Source: a virus. From it: 26,327 nt of DNA. Both the position numbers and the translations under genes were made by a program. Every line of letters begins with the position of its first letter. Positions within the stretch are counted from its first letter, which is position 1. The notes below the pieces were generated by a model. That model did not search any database, was not told where the DNA came from, and saw only the letters and a list, made by a program, of their open reading frames with translations. The DNA is taken from IMG/VR virus record IMGVR_UViG_3300028419_000029, positions 1 to 26,327 of that record. The stretch is one strand, 5' to 3'. Below are positions 8,423 to 14,352 of the stretch, one piece after another.

Positions 8423-8683
8423 ATGAAAGATTTAAAACTATATGAAACAATAGCTACCACTATACCTACTTTTGAGTATATTAATGGTGTGGCGTATGAG
8501 ATAACTATAGACGCAGATAATATGCAGTTGTCTTTAGATAGAAATGGTACATTAGGTTTACAATGTAAAAAGAAGATGGAATTATCTACAGAACTTATTA
8601 GTAGTATAATGAATATTTTAGAGCAGAGGTTAAATAAAGAAGTTGATAAAAATAAATTAAATTGGTATTATGAAGCTAACTAA
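8423..8683 (+). CDS. Hypothetical protein, 86 aa
   Basis: First gene of the plus-strand operon, 28 bases after the promoter -7 element. No signal peptide or membrane segment. The N-terminal half looks beta-rich (VAYEITIDADNMQLSLDRNG), the C-terminal half is a helix (LISSIMNILEQRLNKEVD). It overlaps the next gene by 14 bases, so translation is likely coupled. I do not recognise the family. Given its place in a divergent early-type operon it may be regulatory, but nothing in the sequence shows that. Confidence 0.6.
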   Translation: MKDLKLYETIATTIPTFEYINGVAYEITIDADNMQLSLDRNGTLGLQCKKKMELSTELISSIMNILEQRLNKEVDKNKLNWYYEAN

Positions 8684-9176
8684 AGAAATGCTTGCAGAGA
8701 TTAAGTATGAGTACAATAATTTTAAGAGTGTATTAAAGATAGACCCTTTTCAAAAGACCAGAAAACAACCCACACCCTTTCTTAGAGCAGTATTTTATAA
8801 GATATTATATTGCAAAGGTTTTAATGACCAAGATACAGAGGATATAATGTTTAGATTAGGTTACAAGGTAGACAGGTCTACTGTTTATGTAGGTATTAGT
8901 GGTTTAGAAACTAACTATAAGATGAACCCTACTTGGAGGTACTATTATGATAAGTTCTTCACAGACTTTAAAGAAAGATATGAACCAGTACACATACTTA
9001 ATAAAAAAGATGATAGAGAGAAAGATAAGTTGGATAAGCTAATAGACGACATACCTAAAAACAAGAGAGAGGAAATATATGAGTTGGTTAATCTGAGAAT
9101 AAAATCTTGGAGTTGGAAAAGTAAAGATAGGTGTGAGATAATCGAAGGTAGTTCTCCATTAGAGGATACTTTTTAA
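8670..9176 (+). CDS. DnaA domain IV-like DNA-binding protein, 168 aa
   Basis: 168 aa. Residues ~35-90 contain 'PFLRAVFYKILYCKGFNDQD' followed by 'IMFRLGYKVDRSTVYVGI'. The spacing and the D-R-S-T-V motif resemble the C-terminal DNA-binding domain of DnaA (helix, helix, then a [RK]-DHxTV recognition helix). No AAA+ ATPase part is present, so this is not an initiator ATPase but a small protein with a DnaA-C-like helix-turn-helix. The C-terminus is a charged helix (residues 110-150). Such proteins occur in Bacteroidota phages and may bind the origin or operators. The resemblance is to a short motif, so the call is tentative. Confidence 0.45.
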   Translation: MKLTKEMLAEIKYEYNNFKSVLKIDPFQKTRKQPTPFLRAVFYKILYCKGFNDQDTEDIMFRLGYKVDRSTVYVGISGLETNYKMNPTWRYYYDKFFTDFKERYEPVHILNKKDDREKDKLDKLIDDIPKNKREEIYELVNLRIKSWSWKSKDRCEIIEGSSPLEDTF

Positions 9177-9191
9177 TAAATAAAAACAGAT

Positions 9192-9476
9192 ATGATACAA
9201 GGAGTACAACCTAAATATAGGTTAATTCGAGAGAGAGATAAGTTAATAAAAGAATCAGCTAAAGTGTTATGGTTAGAATGGAATGAAGATGGTACATTTA
9301 AAGATAAGTTTGAATTACCTGCTGTAGGTCGTTCATTAATTATGTCGCCATTTAATAATTTCTTTACTTGGCAGACTACAACAATAACAGAGATTGTAGA
9401 GCAAAAAGATGATTATGTAAAGTTTAAAACAGAGAATAGTAATTACGAATTATTTAAAATAGATAAAAATGAATAA
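9192..9476 (+). CDS. Hypothetical protein, 94 aa
   Basis: 94 aa soluble protein with a central beta pattern (VLWLEWNEDG, then SLIMSPFNNFFTWQTTTITEIVEQ, then YVKFKTENSNYELFKI). The repeated strand-turn-strand pattern suggests a small beta barrel, such as an OB or SH3-like fold, but no named family is recognised. Start ATG at 9192 is 16 bases after the previous stop. It overlaps the next gene by 8 bases. Confidence 0.6.
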   Translation: MIQGVQPKYRLIRERDKLIKESAKVLWLEWNEDGTFKDKFELPAVGRSLIMSPFNNFFTWQTTTITEIVEQKDDYVKFKTENSNYELFKIDKNE

Positions 9477-9792
9477 ACAAGAAGAATTAGACAAAGCATT
9501 CACCAGATTCATATTAGTATGTATCTCATCAGAAGCTACAGGACAAAGATTAATATCACAAGATGTTTTAAACATTAAAGAACTTGCTAATAACGTTACT
9601 GATATAGTAAAATCTCCTATAGACCTTCTATACGCAGACATTATAGATAACTTTAGAGATTTAGAGTTGAATATGGTAGTTAGTGAAGAAATAGGATTAG
9701 AAGACCTTACAGAAGATGCAGAATGGGTAGATATGATAACAGATTTAGTAGAACAAATAAAAGAACATTATTATTTAACAATTAAACAATAG
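9469..9792 (+). CDS. Hypothetical acidic helical protein, 107 aa
   Basis: 107 aa, strongly acidic and mostly helical by composition, with a cluster of Glu/Asp in the C-terminal half (EEIGLEDLTEDAEWVDMITD). No membrane segment, Cys motif or known domain is seen. Translation is probably coupled to the upstream gene through the 8-base overlap, and the lipoprotein gene follows after 5 bases. Function unknown. Confidence 0.6.
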   Translation: MNKQEELDKAFTRFILVCISSEATGQRLISQDVLNIKELANNVTDIVKSPIDLLYADIIDNFRDLELNMVVSEEIGLEDLTEDAEWVDMITDLVEQIKEHYYLTIKQ

Positions 9793-9797
9793 AAATT

Positions 9798-10061
9798 ATG
9801 AAAGCAATTAAATTATTAGTAGTAGCATTAGTATTAACTTTTTCTTCTTGTGTAGAAGAATATGAACAGCCAATAGAGTGTAATAGTGATAAGGATTTCT
9901 GTGGTATAGTAGAGAGTTCTACCCTTAAAGACAATAACAGGTATGAAACATTACTTAGATTACCTTGTGGTAAAGAGTTCTGGAAGATTATAGAAACTAA
10001 TGATGAAAAAGCTAAAGGTTCTGTAATATGTGATTTAAGAGATGAGAAAATAAAACTATAA
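9798..10061 (+). CDS. Small predicted lipoprotein, 87 aa
   Basis: 87 aa. The N-terminus has a short basic part (MKAIK), a hydrophobic core (LLVVALVLTF) and a lipobox ending SSC, so Cys18 would be lipidated. After it come acidic residues (EEYEQ), typical of Bacteroidota lipoproteins exported toward the surface. Four further Cys occur in the mature part (near residues 27, 33, 53 and 76), which could form two disulfides in the periplasm. Phage-encoded lipoproteins in early-type operons often act in superinfection exclusion, but no homolog is recognised, so this role is speculation. It is the last gene of the operon and is followed by a long hairpin. Confidence 0.65.
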   Translation: MKAIKLLVVALVLTFSSCVEEYEQPIECNSDKDFCGIVESSTLKDNNRYETLLRLPCGKEFWKIIETNDEKAKGSVICDLRDEKIKL

Positions 10062-10072
10062 AAATAACAAAG

Positions 10073-10114
10073 CCAAGCCTCACGTATCGTAGCATCCACT
10101 ATGTAGAGGTTTGG
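10073..10114 (+). other. Long hairpin after the lipoprotein gene
   Basis: CCAAGCCTC (10073-10081) pairs with GAGGTTTGG (10106-10114) with one G-T wobble, and the stem continues inside with ACGTA/TATGT. That gives about 14 base pairs, unusual in this AT-rich genome. No T-tract follows, so it is not a classical terminator; it may stabilise the 3' end of the operon message. Confidence 0.55.
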
Positions 10115-10175
10115 TAATGTTTAACTACAATAGATAAAACTTATAGAAATGTAACATACTATATTATTTATTTAT

Positions 10176-10199
10176 AGTTATCGATAAACGATAATTTTT
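10176..10199 (+). terminator. Probable intrinsic terminator of the plus-strand operon
   Basis: AGTTATCG (10176-10183), loop ATAAA, CGATAATT (10189-10196) and a run of five T (10195-10199). The stem is AT-rich but followed by T, and it sits 115 bases after the last stop codon of the operon. Confidence 0.5.
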
Positions 10200-10230
10200 A
10201 TCAACTAAAAATAAATTATTTCGTTATATT

Positions 10231-10432
10231 GTAGTAGAGAGTAAGGATACTACCAAACTTGTGTCATAATTGTAAGGCACTTGGTTCAGTTAAATTAAAT
10301 CTGTTTAGTAATTGCATCAGTATCCTTTATACATTTCGTAATGCAACCCAGCTGATATTCAAACTAACCAGTATAATAGCTAACCACTTACTTAGCAAGT
10401 AAGAAACTTAAATGTATAGGAGGGTTGCGTTA
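10231..10432 (+). ncRNA. Structured, pseudoknot-like non-coding region (candidate RNA element)
   Basis: The 400-base stretch 10062-10464 has no gene, but 10231-10432 contains many complementary segments. A 9-bp helix pairs 10243-10251 with 10319-10327 (AAGGATACT/AGTATCCTT). A 5+3 bp bulged hairpin lies inside it (10252-10256 and 10261-10263 with 10278-10285). A 9-bp helix pairs 10328-10336 with 10410-10418 (TATACATTT/AAATGTATA). An 11-bp helix with one wobble pairs 10339-10349 with 10422-10432 (TAATGCAACCC/GGGTTGCGTTA). The last two are interleaved, so they form a pseudoknot or two alternative states. A 7-bp hairpin with a 3-base loop is at 10387-10403. GTAGTA 10231-10236 can pair with 10248-10253 and would compete with the first helix. 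Strand is assumed from the neighbours. No match to a known class could be made by eye. Confidence 0.5.
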
Positions 10433-10464
10433 ATTAGTATTAATATTAAGATATAAAATAGATT

Positions 10465-11229
10465 ATGAAATATTGTAATAATTGTAATAAAGACACAGAA
10501 CGCTATAGTTCTGGACATTGTAAACCTTGCGTTCGTCAACGTAACGAAGTTTTAAATAAAAAACGAAGTGAAGTTGGTGTTAAGTATATTAACTATGAGA
10601 AAGTATCAGAATCGAGAGTTGTTTTCAACAAAGAAAACTACGAAAGATTCGATATAAAAAATATACTTCTGTCTAATAAAGATAAGTATATTTACTTCTT
10701 ACTAAAGAATGAGGAGTTAGTTTATATAGGTAAATCTAATGGTAGCTTGTTAGGAAGAATAAGTAGTCATATAAAAGATAAAGATTTTGATGACGTCTAT
10801 GTTAGAGCCGTTAATGATGTTAAATCATTAGATAAGTATGAAAAGAAATGGATAGAAAAATATAGACCTAAACTAAATAAAGAATTTATATTTAATGGCA
10901 TAACATACGATATATTTGACCTTAAAACAGAAGAAAAAATAACAGCTACTAAAGAAGAACTAATCAACACCATAGGCTGTAATAAACATACAATAAATGG
11001 ATTCCTTAATGAAGACAGAAAAAAGTTATACAATAGATACGTTCTATATAAGAATAGACCTAAAGAATCTAACTTTAAAAATGTATTAGATAATCATACT
11101 GGTATAGTTGAAAAACATAACTACATAACGTTTGCTGAAAAAGTAGGTAAATCTCAAAGCCAAGTATGGTACTTTATGAATGGATTACATAAAACATTTA
11201 TGAAGAAAAGATATACGTTAATTGATTAA
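10465..11229 (+). CDS. GIY-YIG homing endonuclease with N-terminal zinc finger
   Basis: 254 aa. Residues 4-22 hold a CxxC...CxxC zinc-binding motif (C4, C7, C19, C22). The GIY-YIG nuclease domain follows at about residues 72-140: 'YIYFLLKNEELVYIGKS' gives the YIY (75-77) and YIG (87-89) parts, 'LLGRISSH' gives the catalytic Arg (98), and 'YEKKWIEKYRPKLN' the Glu region. The rest has two helix-turn-helix-like segments (residues ~155-190 and ~225-250) of the NUMOD type that contact DNA. Free-standing GIY-YIG enzymes cut at a defined site in related genomes and spread their own gene. It is preceded by the structured region at 10231-10432 and faces the GP88 operon. No interrupted gene is visible around it, so it is not an obvious intron ORF. 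Confidence 0.8.
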   Translation: MKYCNNCNKDTERYSSGHCKPCVRQRNEVLNKKRSEVGVKYINYEKVSESRVVFNKENYERFDIKNILLSNKDKYIYFLLKNEELVYIGKSNGSLLGRISSHIKDKDFDDVYVRAVNDVKSLDKYEKKWIEKYRPKLNKEFIFNGITYDIFDLKTEEKITATKEELINTIGCNKHTINGFLNEDRKKLYNRYVLYKNRPKESNFKNVLDNHTGIVEKHNYITFAEKVGKSQSQVWYFMNGLHKTFMKKRYTLID

Positions 11230-11522
11230 GATTTGTGAATTCATATAATATCCTGTTAAATTCTTGAGCATTTGTAACTAAGTATTCTAATATCTGATTT
11301 TACGTTAAACGACTTCTAAGCGACTTTAATACACTTCTGGTACCTTAATATTAAATTATTGTTTGGATTGATTAGGAGGCTTAAAAAGGGTGAAATAGAG
11401 TGGTTTAATTTTCCAATCTATATCACATATCAAAATCAATACCTTTAAAAAATATTTGTATAAATTATCTTTATATAAAGTACCTTAATTATAGGGTTTA
11501 TTTATGGTTAATTATAAGGTAT
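11230..11522. other. Gene-free spacer with repeated GTACCTTAAT motifs
   Basis: No coding frame is supported between the GIY-YIG gene and the accessory operon terminator. GTACCTTAAT occurs at 11340-11349 and 11480-11489, with a third copy at 11544-11553. The inverted form TAAGGTA is at 11515-11521, so TACCTTA (11481-11487) can fold with it. CGACTT also occurs twice near 11310-11326. Confidence 0.4.
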
Positions 11523-11550
11523 AAAAAAAGGTACTTTTTTATAGTACCTT
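11523..11550 (-). terminator. Intrinsic terminator of the GP88 accessory operon
   Basis: On the minus strand AAGGTAC (11550-11544) and GTACCTT (11534-11528) form a perfect 7-bp stem, followed by a T-run (11529-11523). It lies 13 bases after the stop codon of the last gene of the minus-strand operon. Confidence 0.75.
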
Positions 11551-11562
11551 AATTTAATTTAG

Positions 11563-11760
11563 TTATTTTTTTATTGTTAAAAATTCTTTTTTGATGCAGC
11601 TTATCACCTTAAAAAATGTAAACTTATTTTTGTGTCTTATAAGGTCGTCCGTTAAAATATATTCATTAATTATATTGTTTTGTGTATTAAAGCAAATGAA
11701 AGCCTTTTTTGTGTTTAGTATCTTTTTTGCTGCTGCTGGTTTTAGTTTTATTGCATCCAT
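11563..11760 (-). CDS. Small basic protein, 65 aa
   Basis: The frame is open from 11817, but the ATG at 11760 is preferred because it lies just after the stop of the GP88-like gene (11771) and gives a protein beginning MDAIKLKPAAAKKIL. The product is 65 aa, very Lys-rich, with one hydrophobic stretch (KAFICFNTQNNIINEYIL). No domain is recognised. It is the last gene of the operon, directly ahead of the terminator. A DNA- or RNA-binding or antitoxin-like role is conceivable from charge and size alone. Confidence 0.55.
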   Translation of the reverse strand: MDAIKLKPAAAKKILNTKKAFICFNTQNNIINEYILTDDLIRHKNKFTFFKVISCIKKEFLTIKK

Positions 11761-11770
11761 ATTCTTATTT

Positions 11771-12496
11771 TTAGTAATTGTTAATAACAAAGCCTGATGT
11801 ATCTTTCTTAGCATCACCTTTTGCTTTTAAACCTAAAATAACGCCTTTGTATTTTAGCATTTCAAGGTCTGATTTATCCCCGTCAACAACTTTGATATTT
11901 TTATATTTTTTAGGTAGTTCACCAGAAAAAACAACAGCTATATTTATACCTTTTTCAAGTCTTATTTTTTCACATTCTTTTAAATTACTTTCAGACTTAC
12001 TAAAAGTTAGTGTATAATTTTTATGATTTTTATACCTAATAGCACGTGCATAACTTTTTGTGTAGTCATAAAAATAAACTTTGTCGTATGGTATTAAATT
12101 AATGTGATAATCCTGGTATTTTGCCATTAAGTAAACGAAATCAATATCACTTGTACCGTTTAATCTAAATGCTACCTTATAATCGTTTTTTGCTGCTTTA
12201 GTTACTTCTTTTCTAATCTCAGAAACCAACTGTTTTATAAATTCTTTTTTGTCACTTACAAAATAGTTAGCTTTATTAATCCTACTTTTTTGAACGTTTG
12301 AAAATTTACCCCTACCAGCACTATATAAACAACTTGCAATGCATCCTTTTGATGCGTTCGGACATAGTGTAATTTTTTTGCTGTTTAAATTGTGTGGTGA
12401 TAAATATAGTATAAACGTTTTTATATCGTTTTTAGCTGTTTTGCTGTTAGTAGTACCTTTGCTTAAAAGGTTTTTAACTGGTTTATATTGTTTCAT
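11771..12496 (-). CDS. GP88-like phage/plasmid protein, 241 aa
   Basis: 241 aa. The N-terminal third contains 'YLSPHNLNSKKITLCPNASK' and then 'GCIASCLYSAGRGKF', a Cys triad (about C45, C52, C56) with the Y/S-A-G-R-G motif. I know this combination from the 'gene product 88' family found in actinophages, other phages and plasmids, whose function is not established. The next segment (residues 70-130) is helical with 'FIKQLVSEIRKEVTKAAK' and 'VAFRLNGTSDIDF'; the Arg-Leu-Asn-Gly-Thr-Ser-Asp motif is also typical. A metal or Fe-S site at the Cys cluster is plausible. It is the main gene of a small accessory operon of four genes with its own promoter motif and terminator. Confidence 0.6.
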   Translation of the reverse strand: MKQYKPVKNLLSKGTTNSKTAKNDIKTFILYLSPHNLNSKKITLCPNASKGCIASCLYSAGRGKFSNVQKSRINKANYFVSDKKEFIKQLVSEIRKEVTKAAKNDYKVAFRLNGTSDIDFVYLMAKYQDYHINLIPYDKVYFYDYTKSYARAIRYKNHKNYTLTFSKSESNLKECEKIRLEKGINIAVVFSGELPKKYKNIKVVDGDKSDLEMLKYKGVILGLKAKGDAKKDTSGFVINNY

Positions 12497-12507
12497 TTTT
12501 TTAAGTT

Positions 12508-12678
12508 TTATAAATTATAAATTTCTTTAATCATTTCTTTGCCCTCGTTGTAATTCTCGTTACCATACTTGTAAAAATTCTCTATCAAATCAAAAACTAT
12601 TTGATTATCTAAATCATTTTTTAAAAGTAATGTATTTAGATTACTAATTAATTGGCTTTGTTTTTCTTTTGTTGTCAT
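12508..12678 (-). CDS. Small acidic helical protein, 56 aa
   Basis: 56 codons from ATG 12678 to TAA 12508. The product is a helical, Asn/Leu/Glu-rich peptide (NTLLLKNDLDNQIVFDLIEN, then FYKYGNENYNEGKEMIKEIY). It ends 11 bases ahead of the GP88-like start and shares an A-rich leader (TAAAATAAACAAA before ATG) with its upstream neighbour. No family recognised. Confidence 0.55.
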   Translation of the reverse strand: MTTKEKQSQLISNLNTLLLKNDLDNQIVFDLIENFYKYGNENYNEGKEMIKEIYNL

Positions 12679-12696
12679 TTTGTTTATTTTAAAGGT

Positions 12697-12861
12697 TTAT
12701 AAATTATTGTTATTTTTTGTATATTCAATTTCTAATTTTGATTGCAAATTGTGAGCGTATCTACTATATCTATAGTTTTTGCTTACTTGTTTTTTGGTAT
12801 GTTCATCTACTACTATAAAAAAATCATTTTCTATATAAACCTCAAATCTATTTGTGTACAT
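12697..12861 (-). CDS. Small protein, 54 aa, first gene of the GP88 operon
   Basis: 54 codons from ATG 12861 to TAA 12697. The sequence begins with a strand-rich part (RFEVYIENDFFIVVDEHTKK) and continues with a Tyr/Arg/Lys-rich helix. It sits 31 bases downstream of a TAGATTTG promoter element. Function unknown. Confidence 0.5.
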   Translation of the reverse strand: MYTNRFEVYIENDFFIVVDEHTKKQVSKNYRYSRYAHNLQSKLEIEYTKNNNNL

Positions 12862-12892
12862 TTTACTTATTTTAATTATTGTTTTACGGTTA

Positions 12893-12900
12893 CAAATCTA
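12893..12900 (-). promoter_or_regulatory. Promoter -7 element TAGATTTG of the GP88 operon
   Basis: On the minus strand TAGATTTG matches TAnnTTTG and is identical to the elements at 16933 and 17955. The -33 position 20 bases upstream is T-rich but lacks TTAACA or TTG, so this is a partial match. Confidence 0.5.
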
Positions 12901-13193
12901 CAATACATTTTCGATATAAAAAAATAAATTGACAAAAAAATATAAAAAAATGTAAAAATAAATAGTTAACTAATTAATTTACAGTTAATTAAGTTAAAAC
13001 AAAAGTTATATTTTTTATGTTTTTATGTGTTCTGGTTACTTTTTAAATTGCATCCATATAAGAATACATATGCGAATACAAAAAATAAATAACATAAACA
13101 AGTGTATAAATAAATTTTATACAAATTATTTTAGCATAGATAAAAACTATATCAAATGTGAGGTACTATGTATTGCAAAGTACTATGCGATAG
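12901..13193. other. Very AT-rich gene-free region with inverted repeat
   Basis: No gene is supported here. It is made almost only of A and T, with A-runs at 12919-12955. AACTAATTAA (12968-12977) and TTAATTAAGTT (12985-12995) form an imperfect inverted repeat. Together with the repeats that follow at 13194, it has the look of an unwinding region, but this is inference. Confidence 0.4.
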
Positions 13194-13374
13194 GGGATTA
13201 TATTAAAGCCAAATAGGGGTTCATATTAAAGCCAAGTAATTAATTATCAATTAGTTATAGGGTTCATATTAAAGCCAAGTACCCGTTCATATAAAATCGA
13301 GATTAGTTGTTAAAAACTTTATCCCATCATATAAAACTTTTTTCGTATATTACCCATTCATATAAAATCGAGAT
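13194..13374. repeat. Array of six related ~22-bp repeats
   Basis: Type A, GGGTTCATATTAAAGCCAAG plus TA, occurs perfectly at 13217-13238 and 13260-13281, and with four mismatches at 13194-13215. Type B, CCCGTTCATATAAAATCGAG plus AT, occurs at 13282-13303 and, with one mismatch, at 13353-13374; a degenerate copy with CCCATCATATAAAAC is at 13323-13337. All share TTCATAT-(A/T)-AAA. The ATAT cores start at 13200, 13223, 13266, 13289, 13329 and 13360. A3 and B1 abut exactly. The last copy ends 3 bases before the HNH start codon. Confidence 0.8.
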
Positions 13375-13377
13375 AAA

Positions 13378-13845
13378 ATGAAAGAAATCTGGAAAGAATA
13401 TCCTTACGACAAAAGATACAAAGTATCAAGCAAGGGAAGGTTTAAAGGACTTAAAGGTCAAATATTAAAACAATATATCGATAAGTCTGGTTATCCAATG
13501 ACTCATTTAGGTAAATATAAAATGAGGTCTCATTTATTTATAGCTGAAACATTTTTAGGTCACGTAAGATGTGGTCATAAGGTAGTTGTAGACCATATTG
13601 ACAACAATCCACAAAACAATAGAGTAGATAACCTGCAATTAGTTACACACAGGGTAAACTGCTCAAAAGATAAGAAAGATAAAACAAGTAAATATACTGG
13701 AGTGTATTTTGATGAGAATAAATACAGAGCGCAGGCTTGTTTAGGAGGTAAGACATATTTCTTAGGAAAATACGACACAGAAGAAGAAGCATACATTGCA
13801 AGGATTGATGCTCTCCACGAATACAATGAATATATTAATGAATAA
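13378..13845 (+). CDS. NUMOD4-HNH-AP2 homing endonuclease, 155 aa
   Basis: Three modules in order: NUMOD4 ('EIWKEYPYDKRYKVSSKGRF', residues 2-25), an HNH_3 nuclease with 'VVVDHIDNNPQNNRVDNLQL' (about 65-85), and a C-terminal AP2-like DNA-binding domain ('SKYTGVYFDENKYRAQACLG', 102-125, then 'FLGKYDTEEEAYIARI'). This is a standard free-standing homing endonuclease of phages. It is on the plus strand, alone, between the repeat array and a strong terminator, and points toward the end of the minus-strand replication operon. Regulation may involve the repeat array that forms its leader. Confidence 0.85.
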   Translation: MKEIWKEYPYDKRYKVSSKGRFKGLKGQILKQYIDKSGYPMTHLGKYKMRSHLFIAETFLGHVRCGHKVVVDHIDNNPQNNRVDNLQLVTHRVNCSKDKKDKTSKYTGVYFDENKYRAQACLGGKTYFLGKYDTEEEAYIARIDALHEYNEYINE

Positions 13846-13852
13846 CTTAATT

Positions 13853-13877
13853 AGAGTGGTTTTAAGCCACTCTTTTT
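13853..13877 (+). terminator. Intrinsic terminator of the HNH gene
   Basis: AGAGTGG (13853-13859) and CCACTCT (13867-13873) form a perfect 7-bp stem with a 7-base loop, followed by TTTT. It begins 8 bases after the HNH stop codon. Confidence 0.85.
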
Positions 13878-13900
13878 ATTTTCTACACTAACTATCCAAC

Positions 13901-13940
13901 AAAAAAGAAAAGTGCCTTAGAATTAACTAAAACACTTTTT
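13901..13940 (-). terminator. Intrinsic terminator at the end of the minus-strand replication region
   Basis: On the minus strand AAAAGTG (13939-13933) pairs with CACTTTT (13914-13908), with extra pairing TAG/CTA inside the loop, and a T-run follows (13906-13901). It lies 25 bases after the stop of the acidic 105-aa gene, back to back with the HNH terminator. Confidence 0.7.
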
Positions 13941-13964
13941 ATTTGATTACAAAGAATAAAAGTC

Positions 13965-14282
13965 TTATGCTTTTATCTTCCAACTTATCTGTTGGTGTAT
14001 TTCTTTTTCTAAACCTACTAATTCATCATCATCTAATTCAAGTTCTAATTCTCCACCATCTTCATCAGAACCAAAGTATTCTGGATATACCTCTACATCT
14101 ACATTATAATCTCTAACATCTCCTTCATAATCTAAGTCTACATAAACATCTATTTTAACGAAGATGTATTCATTGTCTGTTGTTCCAATTTCATATTCAT
14201 CTACTTTAAACACAAAGTCTCTGTCTAAAGCATCAAAGTTTTCTAATAAACTGTCTAATTTTAATTGTCCTGTAATTTTCAT
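13965..14282 (-). CDS. Highly acidic small protein, 105 aa (possible DNA mimic)
   Basis: 105 aa with 31 Asp/Glu against 9 Lys/Arg, so a net charge near -22. Acidic residues are spaced along predicted beta strands (for example YIFVKIDVYVDLDYEGDVRD and YNVDVEVYPEYFG), which differs from a disordered acidic tail. This pattern is seen in small DNA-mimic proteins that block restriction or DNA-binding enzymes, but also in unrelated phage proteins. It has its own promoter-like element and terminator, so it can be made separately from the replication genes. Start ATG at 14282 has an A-rich leader. No family is recognised. Confidence 0.65.
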   Translation of the reverse strand: MKITGQLKLDSLLENFDALDRDFVFKVDEYEIGTTDNEYIFVKIDVYVDLDYEGDVRDYNVDVEVYPEYFGSDEDGGELELELDDDELVGLEKEIHQQISWKIKA

Positions 14283-14314
14283 AATATATTGTTTTTAAAT
14301 TCTATGCTAAACTA

Positions 14315-14347
14315 CAAAATAAAAATATACCCTGCAAATATTTTAAC
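14315..14347 (-). promoter_or_regulatory. Probable promoter for the acidic protein gene
   Basis: On the minus strand GTTAAAA (14347-14341), 19 bases, then TATTTTG (14321-14315). This is a one-base-short version of the TTAACA-N20-TAnnTTTG promoters at 16933 and 17955. It lies 33 bases upstream of the ATG. Confidence 0.4.
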
Positions 14348-14352
14348 ACTTT

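Noticed and set aside
10062-11300. Group I intron carrying the GIY-YIG gene
   Set aside because: No split host gene is visible on either side, the P7/S element is not matched beyond AAGATATA, and the helix order lacks P4-P6 between the interleaved helices.
13025-13216. 63-codon plus-strand frame
   Set aside because: Composition is that of AT-rich non-coding DNA (Ile/Asn/Lys/Tyr/Cys-rich, no pattern), it runs into the repeat array, and no leader or neighbour supports it.
13194-13374. Repeat array resembling a CRISPR
   Set aside because: Spacers are 1 to 50 bases and irregular, repeats fall into two classes, and no cas gene is near. Iteron or operator repeats fit better.
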